A stretch of 64,000 bases of DNA from JAIXWP01 sp041391745 (GTDB taxonomy: Bacteria > Bacteroidota > Bacteroidia > Flavobacteriales_D > Sanyastnellaceae): the NCBI GenBank assembly GCA_041391745.1, contig JAWKNK010000006.1, positions 1 through 64,000 of the forward strand, read 5' to 3'. This document shows positions 42,572 through 51,223 of the stretch, one piece after another. Numbering within the stretch: the stretch's first letter is position 1; each line of letters opens with the position of its first letter. The notes under the pieces are model-generated. The model did no database searches and was not told the DNA's origin. It saw only the letters and a list, made by a program, of their open reading frames with translations. Position numbers and translations under genes: made by a program.

Positions 42572-43840
42572 ATGCGCGACCAACTTGTATTCGACCTTAT
42601 TGAGAAGGAACACCAAAGACAACTTCATGGCATTGAGCTTATAGCTTCAGAGAATTTTGTAAGCGAAGAAGTGATGCTGGCAATGGGTTCTGTATTAACA
42701 AACAAGTATGCGGAAGGTCTTCCAAACAAAAGGTATTATGGTGGTTGCCAAATTGTGGATCAAGTAGAGCAGTTGGCAATTGATCGCATCAAAGAACTAT
42801 TTGGCGCTGCTTGGGCAAACGTTCAACCCCACAGTGGAGCGAATGCGAACAGCGCAGTTATGCTTGCTGTATTGCAACCAGGCGACAAAATCATGGGACT
42901 AGATCTTGCGCAAGGCGGACACCTTACGCATGGTTCACCAGTAAACTACAGCGGTAAATTATATCAACCTGTTTTTTATGGAGTGAATCGCGAAACAGGT
43001 CGCATCGACATGGATGAAGTAGAGCGCATCGCTAAGGCCGAGCGTCCAAAGCTTTTGATTTGTGGTGCTAGTGCATATAGTCGTGACTGGGATTATGCAA
43101 GATTCAGAGCAATCGCAGACGAAGTGGGAGCTTTGCTTATGGCCGACATTAGTCACCCTGCAGGTCTTATCGCAAAAGGATTGATGAATGATCCACTGCA
43201 GCATTGTCATATTGTTACTTCAACTACTCACAAGACTCTACGTGGTCCACGTGGAGGAGTGATCATGATTGGAAATGATTTTGAAAATCCTTTCGGATTG
43301 AAAACACCCAAGGGCGAACTGCGAATGATGTCTTCACTCTTGGATAGCGGCGTATTCCCTGGAATGCAAGGTGGTCCTTTAGAGCACGTTATTGCAGCTA
43401 AAGCAGTAGCTTTTGGTGAAGCACTTCAACCATCTTTCAAAACATACGGCGAACAAGTCATGAAAAATGCTTCCGCTCTTGCTGGGCATCTGGTGGATAT
43501 GGGATATGGAATTGTGAGCGGTGGCACTGATAATCACTGCTTTTTAGTTGATTTGAGAAGTAAGAACATCACAGGTAAGGACGCTGAGAATGCACTTGTT
43601 GCAGCCGACATTACAGTCAACAAAAACATGGTTCCATTTGATGATAAATCTCCATTTGTGACCAGTGGAATTCGTATCGGTACGCCTGCAATAACTACAA
43701 GAGGATTAAAAGAAAATCACATGGCTGATGTAGCTCAATTGATAGACAAAGCGTTGATGAATATGAACAATGAAACAGTGATTTCAGAAGTAAGAAAGAG
43801 TGTAAATGATTTGATGAACGGATTTAAGCTTTTCGCTTAA
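42572..43840 (+). CDS. glyA: Serine hydroxymethyltransferase
   Basis: 422 residues. PLP enzyme that interconverts serine and glycine, charging tetrahydrofolate with one-carbon units for purine and thymidylate synthesis (purK and thyA are in the same window). Motifs: ELIASENFVSEEVM near residue 30, YGGCQIVDQVEQLA, NVQPHSGANANSAV, LTHGSPVNYSG, and the PLP-lysine segment STTHKTLRGPRGG. ATG 42572 is chosen because the family starts with RDQLVFDLI and the promoter box lies just before it. The stop shares four bases with the convergent OstA-like gene. Confidence 0.97.
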   Translation: MRDQLVFDLIEKEHQRQLHGIELIASENFVSEEVMLAMGSVLTNKYAEGLPNKRYYGGCQIVDQVEQLAIDRIKELFGAAWANVQPHSGANANSAVMLAVLQPGDKIMGLDLAQGGHLTHGSPVNYSGKLYQPVFYGVNRETGRIDMDEVERIAKAERPKLLICGASAYSRDWDYARFRAIADEVGALLMADISHPAGLIAKGLMNDPLQHCHIVTSTTHKTLRGPRGGVIMIGNDFENPFGLKTPKGELRMMSSLLDSGVFPGMQGGPLEHVIAAKAVAFGEALQPSFKTYGEQVMKNASALAGHLVDMGYGIVSGGTDNHCFLVDLRSKNITGKDAENALVAADITVNKNMVPFDDKSPFVTSGIRIGTPAITTRGLKENHMADVAQLIDKALMNMNNETVISEVRKSVNDLMNGFKLFA

Positions 43841-45375
43841 TCTTCAAGCAAATCTTCTTTAGATTTAGGTCTTAGCGCGGCTTTCCATTCAAATCCTTCC
43901 ATTTTCAAGAAAGGGTCTTTCGCTTTTTTCATTGGAGAGAACAAGCTGTTGGCTTCACGTTCTAATCTGAGCTTGGTAATTTGCTTGTTCTCAACTTCAA
44001 TGTTTATGTTAGAACATTCACCTTTGTTGAGGCCGATTACTCTTGGCTTTTCTTTCAAAACACCAGTGGAATCTTTTTTCTCATCGAGAGGGTAGTACAC
44101 CAGCTGTCCATTTCCTTCTACATAAATGTTTCGAATATCTCCATCGTAGAATTGTGCGGTCAGTTTACGCCCTTTAATCTGATTAAATTTCGTAGAGTCT
44201 GATTGTGAAATAATAAAGGCATTTCCTTTTACAAGGAGCTGATCTATATTTTTATTTCTTAGAAAAATACGAATGGAATCTCCTGTGATTTGGTTTTCCC
44301 CGTTCCATAATATTGGTTCAGTAAAAAACTGCAATATAGAGTCCGCCACGCTGTAGGAAAGGGAGTCACATCTTCCTTGTAAATCACTCTTAAAAATGCG
44401 CACATTATGATAGGCGAGCAAAATGTTTTTATCAGTAGAATCAGGAATTGATCTCAGTGTATCTGCGTGCATATACAGTGAATCACCCTCTTCAAATATC
44501 TGAGTGAGGAGGGCTCTGTCTGTTACATAACTGATTTTTTCCTCTTTCTGATACTGCCCATAATTTCCGCTGATGAAGTAGTTCGTGGTGGTGTCACGAA
44601 TACTAACATTTTTAAAAACTTCACCAAAACCAATTGCACCATTGTAGTAAATGCTATCACCTTTGAGTTCCGTTTTTTCACTGCGAACAATGGCGTTCTT
44701 GTTGAACTGACTTATATCTTTTTTTGAATCGTACCATCCATTTTCACAATAGATGAACGAATCTTCTCCAGTGATAGTAGTTGGTCCAAAAAAGTAGGAA
44801 ACCTCGGTGATGTCATTGTATTTTAAAGTATCCGATTTTACTACGTAGTCTGGATTTTTAAGCACGACATTCTTTTTGAAATAGAACGTTTCGCTTTTCG
44901 TATGGTAGCTTCCCGAATTACTTGTAAGAACATTTTGGTTGGCGGTAGAAACAATCTTTCCTCCGTTCGAATAACTAGCGACGTCTGTGTTTAGGTTGTA
45001 TTGAAGAAAATTGCTGGTAAGTGTCATCTCGTTATCATTGAGACGGACATCGTTGTACACCGAAGCGATTTTCTCTTTTTGATTTACTTCCAAGTAACCA
45101 CCTGTAAGCGTGAATTCACCGGGCTTTATGATTTGAATTTTTCCAAAAGCATGGAAGTCGTCATTTTTAAATATGTGCGCGCTATCGCACATCATTCGAG
45201 TTCCTTCGTACATGAAAAGCACATTTCCGATCACGCGTTGGGCATCAATATAAGACTTGTCGAAAACGCTTTTGTCAGCCTTCACAAGCTTGATCATTTT
45301 CTTCTCTTGTGCAAATAAATTGCTCTGAAATAGCAGTGAAATCAGTAGAAACAAAAATACCGAATGAACGTTCAT
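43837..45375 (-). CDS. OstA/LptA-like periplasmic protein
   Basis: 512 residues. The signal peptide (about 1-22, ending LFAQ) is followed by repeated beta-strand units with phrases such as DKSVIGNV-type turns, MMCDSAHIFKNDDFHAFGKI, LTGGYLEVNQKEKIASVYNDV and MTLTSNFLQYNLNTDVASY, the beta-jellyroll steps of OstA/LptA/LptC-like LPS bridge proteins. It is much longer than LptA (~180), as usual for the Bacteroidota OstA-like group. It would carry LPS across the periplasm. ATG 45375 lies in the centre of the 32-base palindrome and gives a good signal peptide. Confidence 0.85.
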   Translation of the reverse strand: MNVHSVFLFLLISLLFQSNLFAQEKKMIKLVKADKSVFDKSYIDAQRVIGNVLFMYEGTRMMCDSAHIFKNDDFHAFGKIQIIKPGEFTLTGGYLEVNQKEKIASVYNDVRLNDNEMTLTSNFLQYNLNTDVASYSNGGKIVSTANQNVLTSNSGSYHTKSETFYFKKNVVLKNPDYVVKSDTLKYNDITEVSYFFGPTTITGEDSFIYCENGWYDSKKDISQFNKNAIVRSEKTELKGDSIYYNGAIGFGEVFKNVSIRDTTTNYFISGNYGQYQKEEKISYVTDRALLTQIFEEGDSLYMHADTLRSIPDSTDKNILLAYHNVRIFKSDLQGRCDSLSYSVADSILQFFTEPILWNGENQITGDSIRIFLRNKNIDQLLVKGNAFIISQSDSTKFNQIKGRKLTAQFYDGDIRNIYVEGNGQLVYYPLDEKKDSTGVLKEKPRVIGLNKGECSNINIEVENKQITKLRLEREANSLFSPMKKAKDPFLKMEGFEWKAALRPKSKEDLLED

Positions 45376-45385
45376 TCGGTATTTT
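45354..45385. repeat. Copy E: perfect 32-base palindrome over the OstA-like start codon
   Basis: Each arm is AAAATACCGAATGAAC (or its complement), meeting at the centre without a loop. It contains the ATG (45373-45375) of the OstA-like gene. On the minus strand it is followed by T-rich sequence, so the RNA could form a hairpin resembling a weak terminator after purA, or hide the start codon. Confidence 0.85.
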
Positions 45386-45435
45386 AAAGCTATTTATTCT
45401 AACTAATTTCATTAATTGTGCATTGCGATAAAGGC

Positions 45436-46716
45436 TTATAGACCTTTCACAATAGTTTGTGTGCGGTCAGGACCTACAGAAACATATGAAATTTTTATGC
45501 CAAGTTGATCTTCGATGAACTTGATATATTCATTTAGTTCGGCTGGAAGCTCTTCTAGGCTTTTCATTCCGGTAAGGTCTGCATTCCATCCTTTTACTTC
45601 TGTGTAAACGGGTTGAACTTTAGATTCATCAATATCGTATGGCAAGTAGTCTATTTTCTCTCCATTTAACATATAATGTGTACAGATTTTGATGGTTTCA
45701 AATCCACTCAATACATCTGTTTTCATCATGATCAGTTCAGACACACCGTTGATCATGCAAGCATATCGAAGTGCAGGAATATCCAACCAACCACAGCGAC
45801 GGGCACGTCCAGTAGTTGAGCCGAATTCTCTTCCAATTTGGCGCATTTGTTCTCCAACAGCATCATTGAGCTCTGTAGGGAAAGGTCCACTACCAACTCT
45901 TGTGCAATATGCTTTGAAAATGCCGAGAACATTTCCAATGCGAGCTGGCGCAAGTCCCAGTCCAGTGCAAGCTCCAGCAGCCACAGTGTTAGATGAAGTT
46001 ACAAATGGGTAGCTACCAAAGTCAATATCCAATAAAGATCCTTGAGCTCCTTCGGCCAATACTTTCTTTCCGTCGTTAAGTGCATTATTGATGTAGTGCT
46101 CACTATCGATTATTGTAAGACTCTTCAATACTTCAACGCCAGCCATCCACTCATTTTCCAATTCTGTGATGTCGTATTCAAATTCGTAGTTGGCCAAGAT
46201 TTTCTTGTGCTTTGCTACTAGATTGTCATATTTGGCTTTGAATTCAGGTTCTATCAAATCTCCTACACGAAGACCATTTCTACCTGTTTTATCCATGTAG
46301 GTTGGTCCAATACCCTTTAGAGTTGATCCAATTTTAGAAGCTCCTTTTTCTGCTTCACTCGCAGCATCAAGCATTCTATGTGTAGGAAGAATTAGGTGAG
46401 CTTTGCGGCTAATCAATAGCTTTTTGCTTACATCTACATTCAGTCCCTTCAGTCCGTTGATTTCTTTGGCGAAAACAATTGGGTCGATAACCACACCATT
46501 TCCGATAACGTTAAGTACGTTGTCATGAAAAATTCCAGATGGAATCGTGTGTAGCACGTGTTTGATGCCATCGAACTCGAGCGTGTGTCCCGCATTTGGG
46601 CCGCCCTGAAATCTGGCTACGATATCGTAAGAGGGGGTTATTACATCGACAATTTTGCCTTTTCCTTCATCTCCCCATTGTAGACCTAGGAGAATATCCG
46701 CTTTGTTTTTGTACAT
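45436..46716 (-). CDS. purA: Adenylosuccinate synthase
   Basis: 426 residues. Forms adenylosuccinate from IMP and aspartate with GTP in AMP synthesis. GTP loop LLGLQWGDEGKGKIVDV; RFQGGPNAGHTLEFDG with the catalytic His; IGSTLKGIGPTYMDKTGRNGLRV; EGAQGSLLDIDFGSYPFVTSS; and RVGSGPFPTEL followed by STTGRARRCGWLD. ATG 46716 (MYKNKADILLG) is chosen; the frame extends seven codons to a TTG inside the promoter box. The Bacteroidota order rsh-fur-purA-OstA-like is kept. Confidence 0.97.
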   Translation of the reverse strand: MYKNKADILLGLQWGDEGKGKIVDVITPSYDIVARFQGGPNAGHTLEFDGIKHVLHTIPSGIFHDNVLNVIGNGVVIDPIVFAKEINGLKGLNVDVSKKLLISRKAHLILPTHRMLDAASEAEKGASKIGSTLKGIGPTYMDKTGRNGLRVGDLIEPEFKAKYDNLVAKHKKILANYEFEYDITELENEWMAGVEVLKSLTIIDSEHYINNALNDGKKVLAEGAQGSLLDIDFGSYPFVTSSNTVAAGACTGLGLAPARIGNVLGIFKAYCTRVGSGPFPTELNDAVGEQMRQIGREFGSTTGRARRCGWLDIPALRYACMINGVSELIMMKTDVLSGFETIKICTHYMLNGEKIDYLPYDIDESKVQPVYTEVKGWNADLTGMKSLEELPAELNEYIKFIEDQLGIKISYVSVGPDRTQTIVKGL

Positions 46717-46734
46717 GAATCTGCTGGTAAAGCG

Positions 46735-46742
46735 CAAATGTA
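46735..46742 (-). promoter_or_regulatory. TACATTTG -7 box of purA
   Basis: A perfect TAnnTTTG, 18 bases before ATG 46716 on the minus strand. Confidence 0.6.
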
Positions 46743-46785
46743 ATCCTCAAAGAGAAAAGTCGAAAAAAGAAATTATCAAAAGCGG

Positions 46786-47238
46786 TTACTTGTCGCTGTT
46801 GTTATCTTTCTTTTTCCCATAGAAATTAAGGCTATGGTGAAGTATTTCGATCCCAAAAATTTCTTCTAAGGTCGATTTGATGTTTTGAATTCTTGGGTCA
46901 CAAAACTCAAGCACTTCTCCTGAATCAGTTAAAATGATGTGGTCGTGTTGCTGGTTTTGATATGCCTTTTCAAAATGAGCCGTGTTTTGACCGAACTGGT
47001 GTTTTCTCACCAAGTTGCAGGCTTGCAAAAGATCGATAGTATTGTAGAGCGTGGCTCGAGAAACGCGGTACTTCTTGTTTTTCATCATGGTGTACATCGA
47101 TTCAATATCGAAATGACCAGGATGATTGTAGATTTCGTTAAGAATGGCAAAGCGTTCAGGCGTCTTGCGATGCTTGTGTTGCTCGAGGTAAGCGGTGAAA
47201 ATACCTTTAACTTTTTCCTGAATCTCTACCGTTGACAT
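46786..47238 (-). CDS. Fur-family transcriptional regulator
   Basis: 150 residues. N-terminal winged helix (about 20-85) with KTPERFAILNEIYNHPGHFD and SRATLYNTIDLLQ, then the dimerisation/metal domain with HDHIILTDSGEVLEFCDPRI. Only a single Cys is present in the CxxC position, so the structural zinc site of classic Fur is missing. It could be a Fur, PerR or Zur; the sequence does not decide. A TAAATTTG box four bases before the ATG makes leaderless transcription likely. It lies between rsh and purA. Confidence 0.9.
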   Translation of the reverse strand: MSTVEIQEKVKGIFTAYLEQHKHRKTPERFAILNEIYNHPGHFDIESMYTMMKNKKYRVSRATLYNTIDLLQACNLVRKHQFGQNTAHFEKAYQNQQHDHIILTDSGEVLEFCDPRIQNIKSTLEEIFGIEILHHSLNFYGKKKDNNSDK

Positions 47239-47242
47239 GCTG

Positions 47243-47250
47243 CAAATTTA
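47243..47250 (-). promoter_or_regulatory. TAAATTTG -7 box of the Fur-family gene
   Basis: A perfect TAnnTTTG with four bases to ATG 47238. It lies in the 19-base gap after rsh, so fur can be transcribed independently. Confidence 0.6.
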
Positions 47251-47257
47251 CTGCACT

Positions 47258-49477
47258 TTAGGCAAACTCACTTTCTATTCTTTCTACAGTCAACACTCCT
47301 TCCACAGCTTTGAGTTGATCTACAAGCGAGCTAAGGTGTTCGGTGTCATGAACTAATACGACTACTTTTCCCTGGAATATTCCATTATTCGCTTCAAAAG
47401 AAATGGCTTTCATATTCACATTCATGTCGGTAGAAATGATGTTGGTGATTTTTTGTACCAAACCAACATCATCAATTCCTGAGAACTTAATTCCGACTTC
47501 AAACTGAACCAATTCCTTGTTGCTCCATCTCGCCTTGATTACACGATAGGCGTACTTACTCAAGAGTTCTTGCGCATTTGGACAGTTGGTACGGTGAATT
47601 TTAATTCCATCACTAACAGTTATGAAACCGAACACTTCGTCACCGGGAATTGGGTTGCAACAATTGGCCAGCGTATATTCCATTTTCTGTTTTTCATCAC
47701 CGATGAGTAGCGTTTGTCCTTTGGTGGTAGGCGCAGGCACTGGACCTTTTTCTGGAAGTGGTTGATTGGAAGGTTGTTTTTCAAATATTATTCTTCCATT
47801 TTGGATATCGAAACCTTTGAGTTTTTTTAAGTCAATACTTCCTTTTGCAATGCGGAAATAAAGATCTAGCGCGGTTTCTGTGTCGTAATGTCGAACGAGT
47901 TCATCTATGTTGGCACTTAGCCATTCTACTTTCAAATTATTGAATCTGCGGCGGAGCATTTCCTTTCCGTCTTCCGCGATCGTTTTCTTTTCTTCTTTAA
48001 GCGCGTTTTTAATTTTTTGTCGCGCGCTAGTAGTAGCTACTATACTCAACCAATCTTCTTTAGGGCGCTGTTTTTTGGAGGTCAGAATTTCCACCTGATC
48101 ACCGCTTCTCAACTTGTGACTTAGCGGTACCAGCTTGTAATTCACTTTAGCTCCGATACAGTGATATCCAATTTGAGAGTGTATGTGAAACGCGAAGTCG
48201 AGTGTGGTCGATCCAACAGGTAAAGTTTTAAGATCACCTTCTGGAGTGAACACATAAATTTCTTCACTAAACAAAGACAATTTAAAATTGTCTATGAAGT
48301 CCATTGCGTTTTCTTCTGGGCTTTCAAGGAATTCGCGTACTTGCTGTAACCATCGGTCCATCTTGCTTTCGGTGGTCTCAGGAGCATCCTTGTACTTCCA
48401 GTGAGCAGCATAACCTTTTTCGGCAAGCTCGTCCATTCTTTCTGAACGAATTTGGACTTCCACCCATTTTCCCGTCGGAGACATTACGGTAGTATGCAAT
48501 GATTCGTATCCGCTAGATTTGGGCATACTGATCCAATCGCGCAAACGCTCTGGACTTGGCTGATAAAAATCTGTAACGATGGAATACACTCTCCAGCAAT
48601 CCGCTTTTTCATTTTCTACTGCTGAATCAAGTATAATTCGAATAGCAAAAACATCATATATTTCTTCGAAAGGGACGCCTTTTGTATTGATTTTATTCCA
48701 AATAGAAAAGACAGATTTTGTTCTGCTTTTTATTTGATACTTCAATCCTAAACGGTCCAATTCACGGCGAATTGGAAGGGTAAAGGCATTGATAAATCTT
48801 GTTCTAACCGCTTGAGTTTTTTGAAGTCTATTGACAATGTCTTGGTATATCTCGGGCTCCTTGAATTTCAAACTCAAGTCTTCAAGTTCCGTTTTGATAT
48901 TGTACAAACCTAAACGGTGTGCAAGAGGAGCGTATAGGAATTGCGTTTCGCTAGCAATCTTCAATTGCTTTTCACGGGCCATGTGATCTAGCGTGCGCAT
49001 ATTATGTAGGCGGTCTGCTAGTTTGATCAAGATTACACGCACATCGTCGCTCAGTGTGAGCAACATCTTTCTAAAATTCTCTGCCTGATCGCTCGTGTTG
49101 CTATAGTCGCTAACACCACTAATTTTAGTAAGTCCGTCGATGATGACACGCTCCTTTTTTCCGAACATTGTCTCAATGTCGTCCAGTGTAATGTCTGTGT
49201 CTTCAACAGTATCATGGAGCAACGCACACACGATGGCAGTGGTGCCTAACCCAAGTTCTTCCGCACAAATTTTTGCGACAGCAATGGGATGATAGATATA
49301 AGGTTCGCCGCTTTTGCGACGCATATCTTTATGCGCTTCCAGTGCTACTTCGAAAGCTTTTCTGATTCTTAATCTTTCGCTTCGAGTGCGTGAGCGATGA
49401 CATGAACGCAACAATGATCTGTAACGACGGAGTATCTCGCGTTTTTCTTCTTCTTGATTGATGGAGGCCTTCTGCAT
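47258..49477 (-). CDS. rsh: Bifunctional (p)ppGpp synthetase/hydrolase, RelA/SpoT family
   Basis: 739 residues from ATG 49477 (MQKASINQEEEKR). Domains in order: HD hydrolase (about 60-200) with YIYHPIAVA and the catalytic ALLHDTVEDTD; synthetase (about 240-350) with RTKSVFSIWNKI and DVFAIRIIL; TGS domain (VFTPEGDLKTLPVGSTTLDFAF); a helical and zinc-finger region with NCCNPIPGDEVFGF; and a C-terminal ACT domain (QFEVGIKFSGIDDVGLVQKI). Both active sites look intact, so it should make and remove the alarmone. The longer frame to 49612 overlaps the divergent gene and is not used. Confidence 0.96.
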   Translation of the reverse strand: MQKASINQEEEKREILRRYRSLLRSCHRSRTRSERLRIRKAFEVALEAHKDMRRKSGEPYIYHPIAVAKICAEELGLGTTAIVCALLHDTVEDTDITLDDIETMFGKKERVIIDGLTKISGVSDYSNTSDQAENFRKMLLTLSDDVRVILIKLADRLHNMRTLDHMAREKQLKIASETQFLYAPLAHRLGLYNIKTELEDLSLKFKEPEIYQDIVNRLQKTQAVRTRFINAFTLPIRRELDRLGLKYQIKSRTKSVFSIWNKINTKGVPFEEIYDVFAIRIILDSAVENEKADCWRVYSIVTDFYQPSPERLRDWISMPKSSGYESLHTTVMSPTGKWVEVQIRSERMDELAEKGYAAHWKYKDAPETTESKMDRWLQQVREFLESPEENAMDFIDNFKLSLFSEEIYVFTPEGDLKTLPVGSTTLDFAFHIHSQIGYHCIGAKVNYKLVPLSHKLRSGDQVEILTSKKQRPKEDWLSIVATTSARQKIKNALKEEKKTIAEDGKEMLRRRFNNLKVEWLSANIDELVRHYDTETALDLYFRIAKGSIDLKKLKGFDIQNGRIIFEKQPSNQPLPEKGPVPAPTTKGQTLLIGDEKQKMEYTLANCCNPIPGDEVFGFITVSDGIKIHRTNCPNAQELLSKYAYRVIKARWSNKELVQFEVGIKFSGIDDVGLVQKITNIISTDMNVNMKAISFEANNGIFQGKVVVLVHDTEHLSSLVDQLKAVEGVLTVERIESEFA

Positions 49478-49591
49478 ATACGAGTACAAAGTAAATGGAC
49501 AAAGAGCATTGATTCCAGCTCTTAAATTCTTGTTTTTAACACGTTTTTGCTCAATGCAATTCGCTGTGTCTAATTTAGTAATATTGCGCCA

Positions 49592-51118
49592 ATGAATCAA
49601 GGGCTCGTCCAATCAAAACCATTCTATTTCTATCAAGCACTTACAACGTTGTGTTTGTTTTGCATGGCTTCAGGGATGTTCGGCCAGTCTTCGGGAGTCT
49701 TATGGAATGTAGGTGCCGATTCACTTGATCAACGCGTTCAAAGGTCTGGATTGCTCTACCATCCTGCATTGCAGCCAATATCACCTTTTCAAAATACGGA
49801 ATACGGTGCCACTCAAGAAGCGGATAGCACGATGAGATTATCTTTTTCACCTGTACTCGATTTGGCGGGCGGAATAAGTAATGAAAATCGAGGAGTAGCA
49901 AGTGGATTTGCAGGTGGTGAGCTTCGCTTGGTATTGAAAAACAAGTTTTTCGCGCAAGCAGGATACACCGCGAATTATCTTCAGAATATAGGATACTTGG
50001 AAGATATAGCTGCCCTAAGAGGTACGCTAGCAGGAGTCGGTAAGTCACAGGTAATAGGTGATGGTTATTTTGCAAACTACTTTTATGGAAGGGCAAATTA
50101 TCAGGCAGGCAAACGCGTGAATATTGAAGTGGGCAATGGAAAACAGCATTGGGGAGACGGTTTCAGATCGTTGGTTTTAAGTGACAACGCTCCAGCGTAT
50201 CCATATATGAAATTTCAATTGGATGTGTGGAGAGTGAGGTACAACGCACTTTACGGAATGCTGAAACAAGGTGACAGAAAGAAGTTTTTTGCGACACATG
50301 GTTTTTCATTTAATGCTGGTAAGCGTCTTCAATTCACTTTTTATGAAATGGTGATTTGGCAGGCGACCGATTCGTTGAACAATCGGACACTAGACCTTCA
50401 TTATCTGAACCCAATACTATTTTACAGACCAGTAGAATATGCTCAAGGGTCGGCCGACAATGTTCTGTTGGGCGCTGGTTTCAAATGGAGACCATTGAAG
50501 AAATGGAATTTTTATGGACAGATTATTCTCGATGAGTTTCTGTTGAGTCAAGTGAAGGCAAGTTCTGGTTGGTGGGCCAATAAATTTGGAGGGCAAATAG
50601 GTTTTCAGTTGATCGAACCCATTAAAGGCCTGACGTGGAGATCGGAGATAAATGCAGTGCGACCATTCACCTACAGTCATGGAAGTCCGATTCAATCGTG
50701 GGGGCACATGTATCAGCCGCTCGCACATCCATTAGGAGCGAATTTCAGTGAATGGATTAATGAAATTCAATATAAGATCGGGCAGTGGACTGTGTACAAT
50801 GTGAACATGTATGCCGCAAGAGGGGAAGACGCGGATTTGAATGGCGATGGAACGATTGACAACATGGGAGGAGATATTTTTATAAGTTACGCAACACCAT
50901 ACAAAGACTTCGGCAATAATCTACTTCAAGGTGAAAGACACACTTATATTTATAATCAGCTTAGTGTAGCGCGAAGTTTCAAGAAATATAATTTTCTAGA
51001 GTATTATGTTTCACACATTTACAGATCGAATCAATTCTCGGGCAAAGATGTGAACGAACAATATATAATGGTGGGAATCAGACTCAAAGGACAGAAGGCG
51101 CCGAATAGGGTATTCTAG
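49592..51118 (+). CDS. RemB/Wzi-like outer-membrane barrel protein
   Basis: 508 residues. An N-terminal hydrophobic stretch (LTTLCLFCMASGMFGQ) serves as the signal peptide. The conserved core EVGNGKQHWGDGFRSLVLSDNAPAYPYMKF matches the Wzi/RemB group (G-N-x-x-x-x-W-G-x-G-x-R-S-L) and is closer to the consensus than the paralogue at 16.2 kb. The region DADLNGDGTIDNMGGD resembles a calcium-binding dockerin-like loop. C-terminal strand YIMVGIRLK. Proposed roles: gliding or polysaccharide anchoring. Confidence 0.72.
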   Translation: MNQGLVQSKPFYFYQALTTLCLFCMASGMFGQSSGVLWNVGADSLDQRVQRSGLLYHPALQPISPFQNTEYGATQEADSTMRLSFSPVLDLAGGISNENRGVASGFAGGELRLVLKNKFFAQAGYTANYLQNIGYLEDIAALRGTLAGVGKSQVIGDGYFANYFYGRANYQAGKRVNIEVGNGKQHWGDGFRSLVLSDNAPAYPYMKFQLDVWRVRYNALYGMLKQGDRKKFFATHGFSFNAGKRLQFTFYEMVIWQATDSLNNRTLDLHYLNPILFYRPVEYAQGSADNVLLGAGFKWRPLKKWNFYGQIILDEFLLSQVKASSGWWANKFGGQIGFQLIEPIKGLTWRSEINAVRPFTYSHGSPIQSWGHMYQPLAHPLGANFSEWINEIQYKIGQWTVYNVNMYAARGEDADLNGDGTIDNMGGDIFISYATPYKDFGNNLLQGERHTYIYNQLSVARSFKKYNFLEYYVSHIYRSNQFSGKDVNEQYIMVGIRLKGQKAPNRVF

Positions 51119-51156
51119 TTTTTGATAATTGTCACACAATTTTTGATTTGGTGGGT

Positions 51157-51164
51157 TACCTTTG
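51157..51164 (+). promoter_or_regulatory. TACCTTTG -7 box of the ctaB-cox cluster
   Basis: A perfect TAnnTTTG 59 bases before ATG 51224. The transcript could cover ctaB and the following oxidase genes. Confidence 0.55.
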
Positions 51165-51223
51165 CACCCAATTTTTTTGCATTGAAGTCCACAAGTTCTA
51201 TATCAACAAGCGAAGTTACATTC

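Noticed and set aside
49478..49612. Longer N-terminus for the RelA/SpoT protein
   Set aside because: It reaches across the divergent promoter region and into the RemB/Wzi-like start, with no family support.
49641..50096. A 151-codon open frame antisense to the RemB/Wzi-like gene
   Set aside because: The sense frame has a signal peptide, a family core motif and continuous barrel character, while the antisense frame has no family motif and no promoter or start context.
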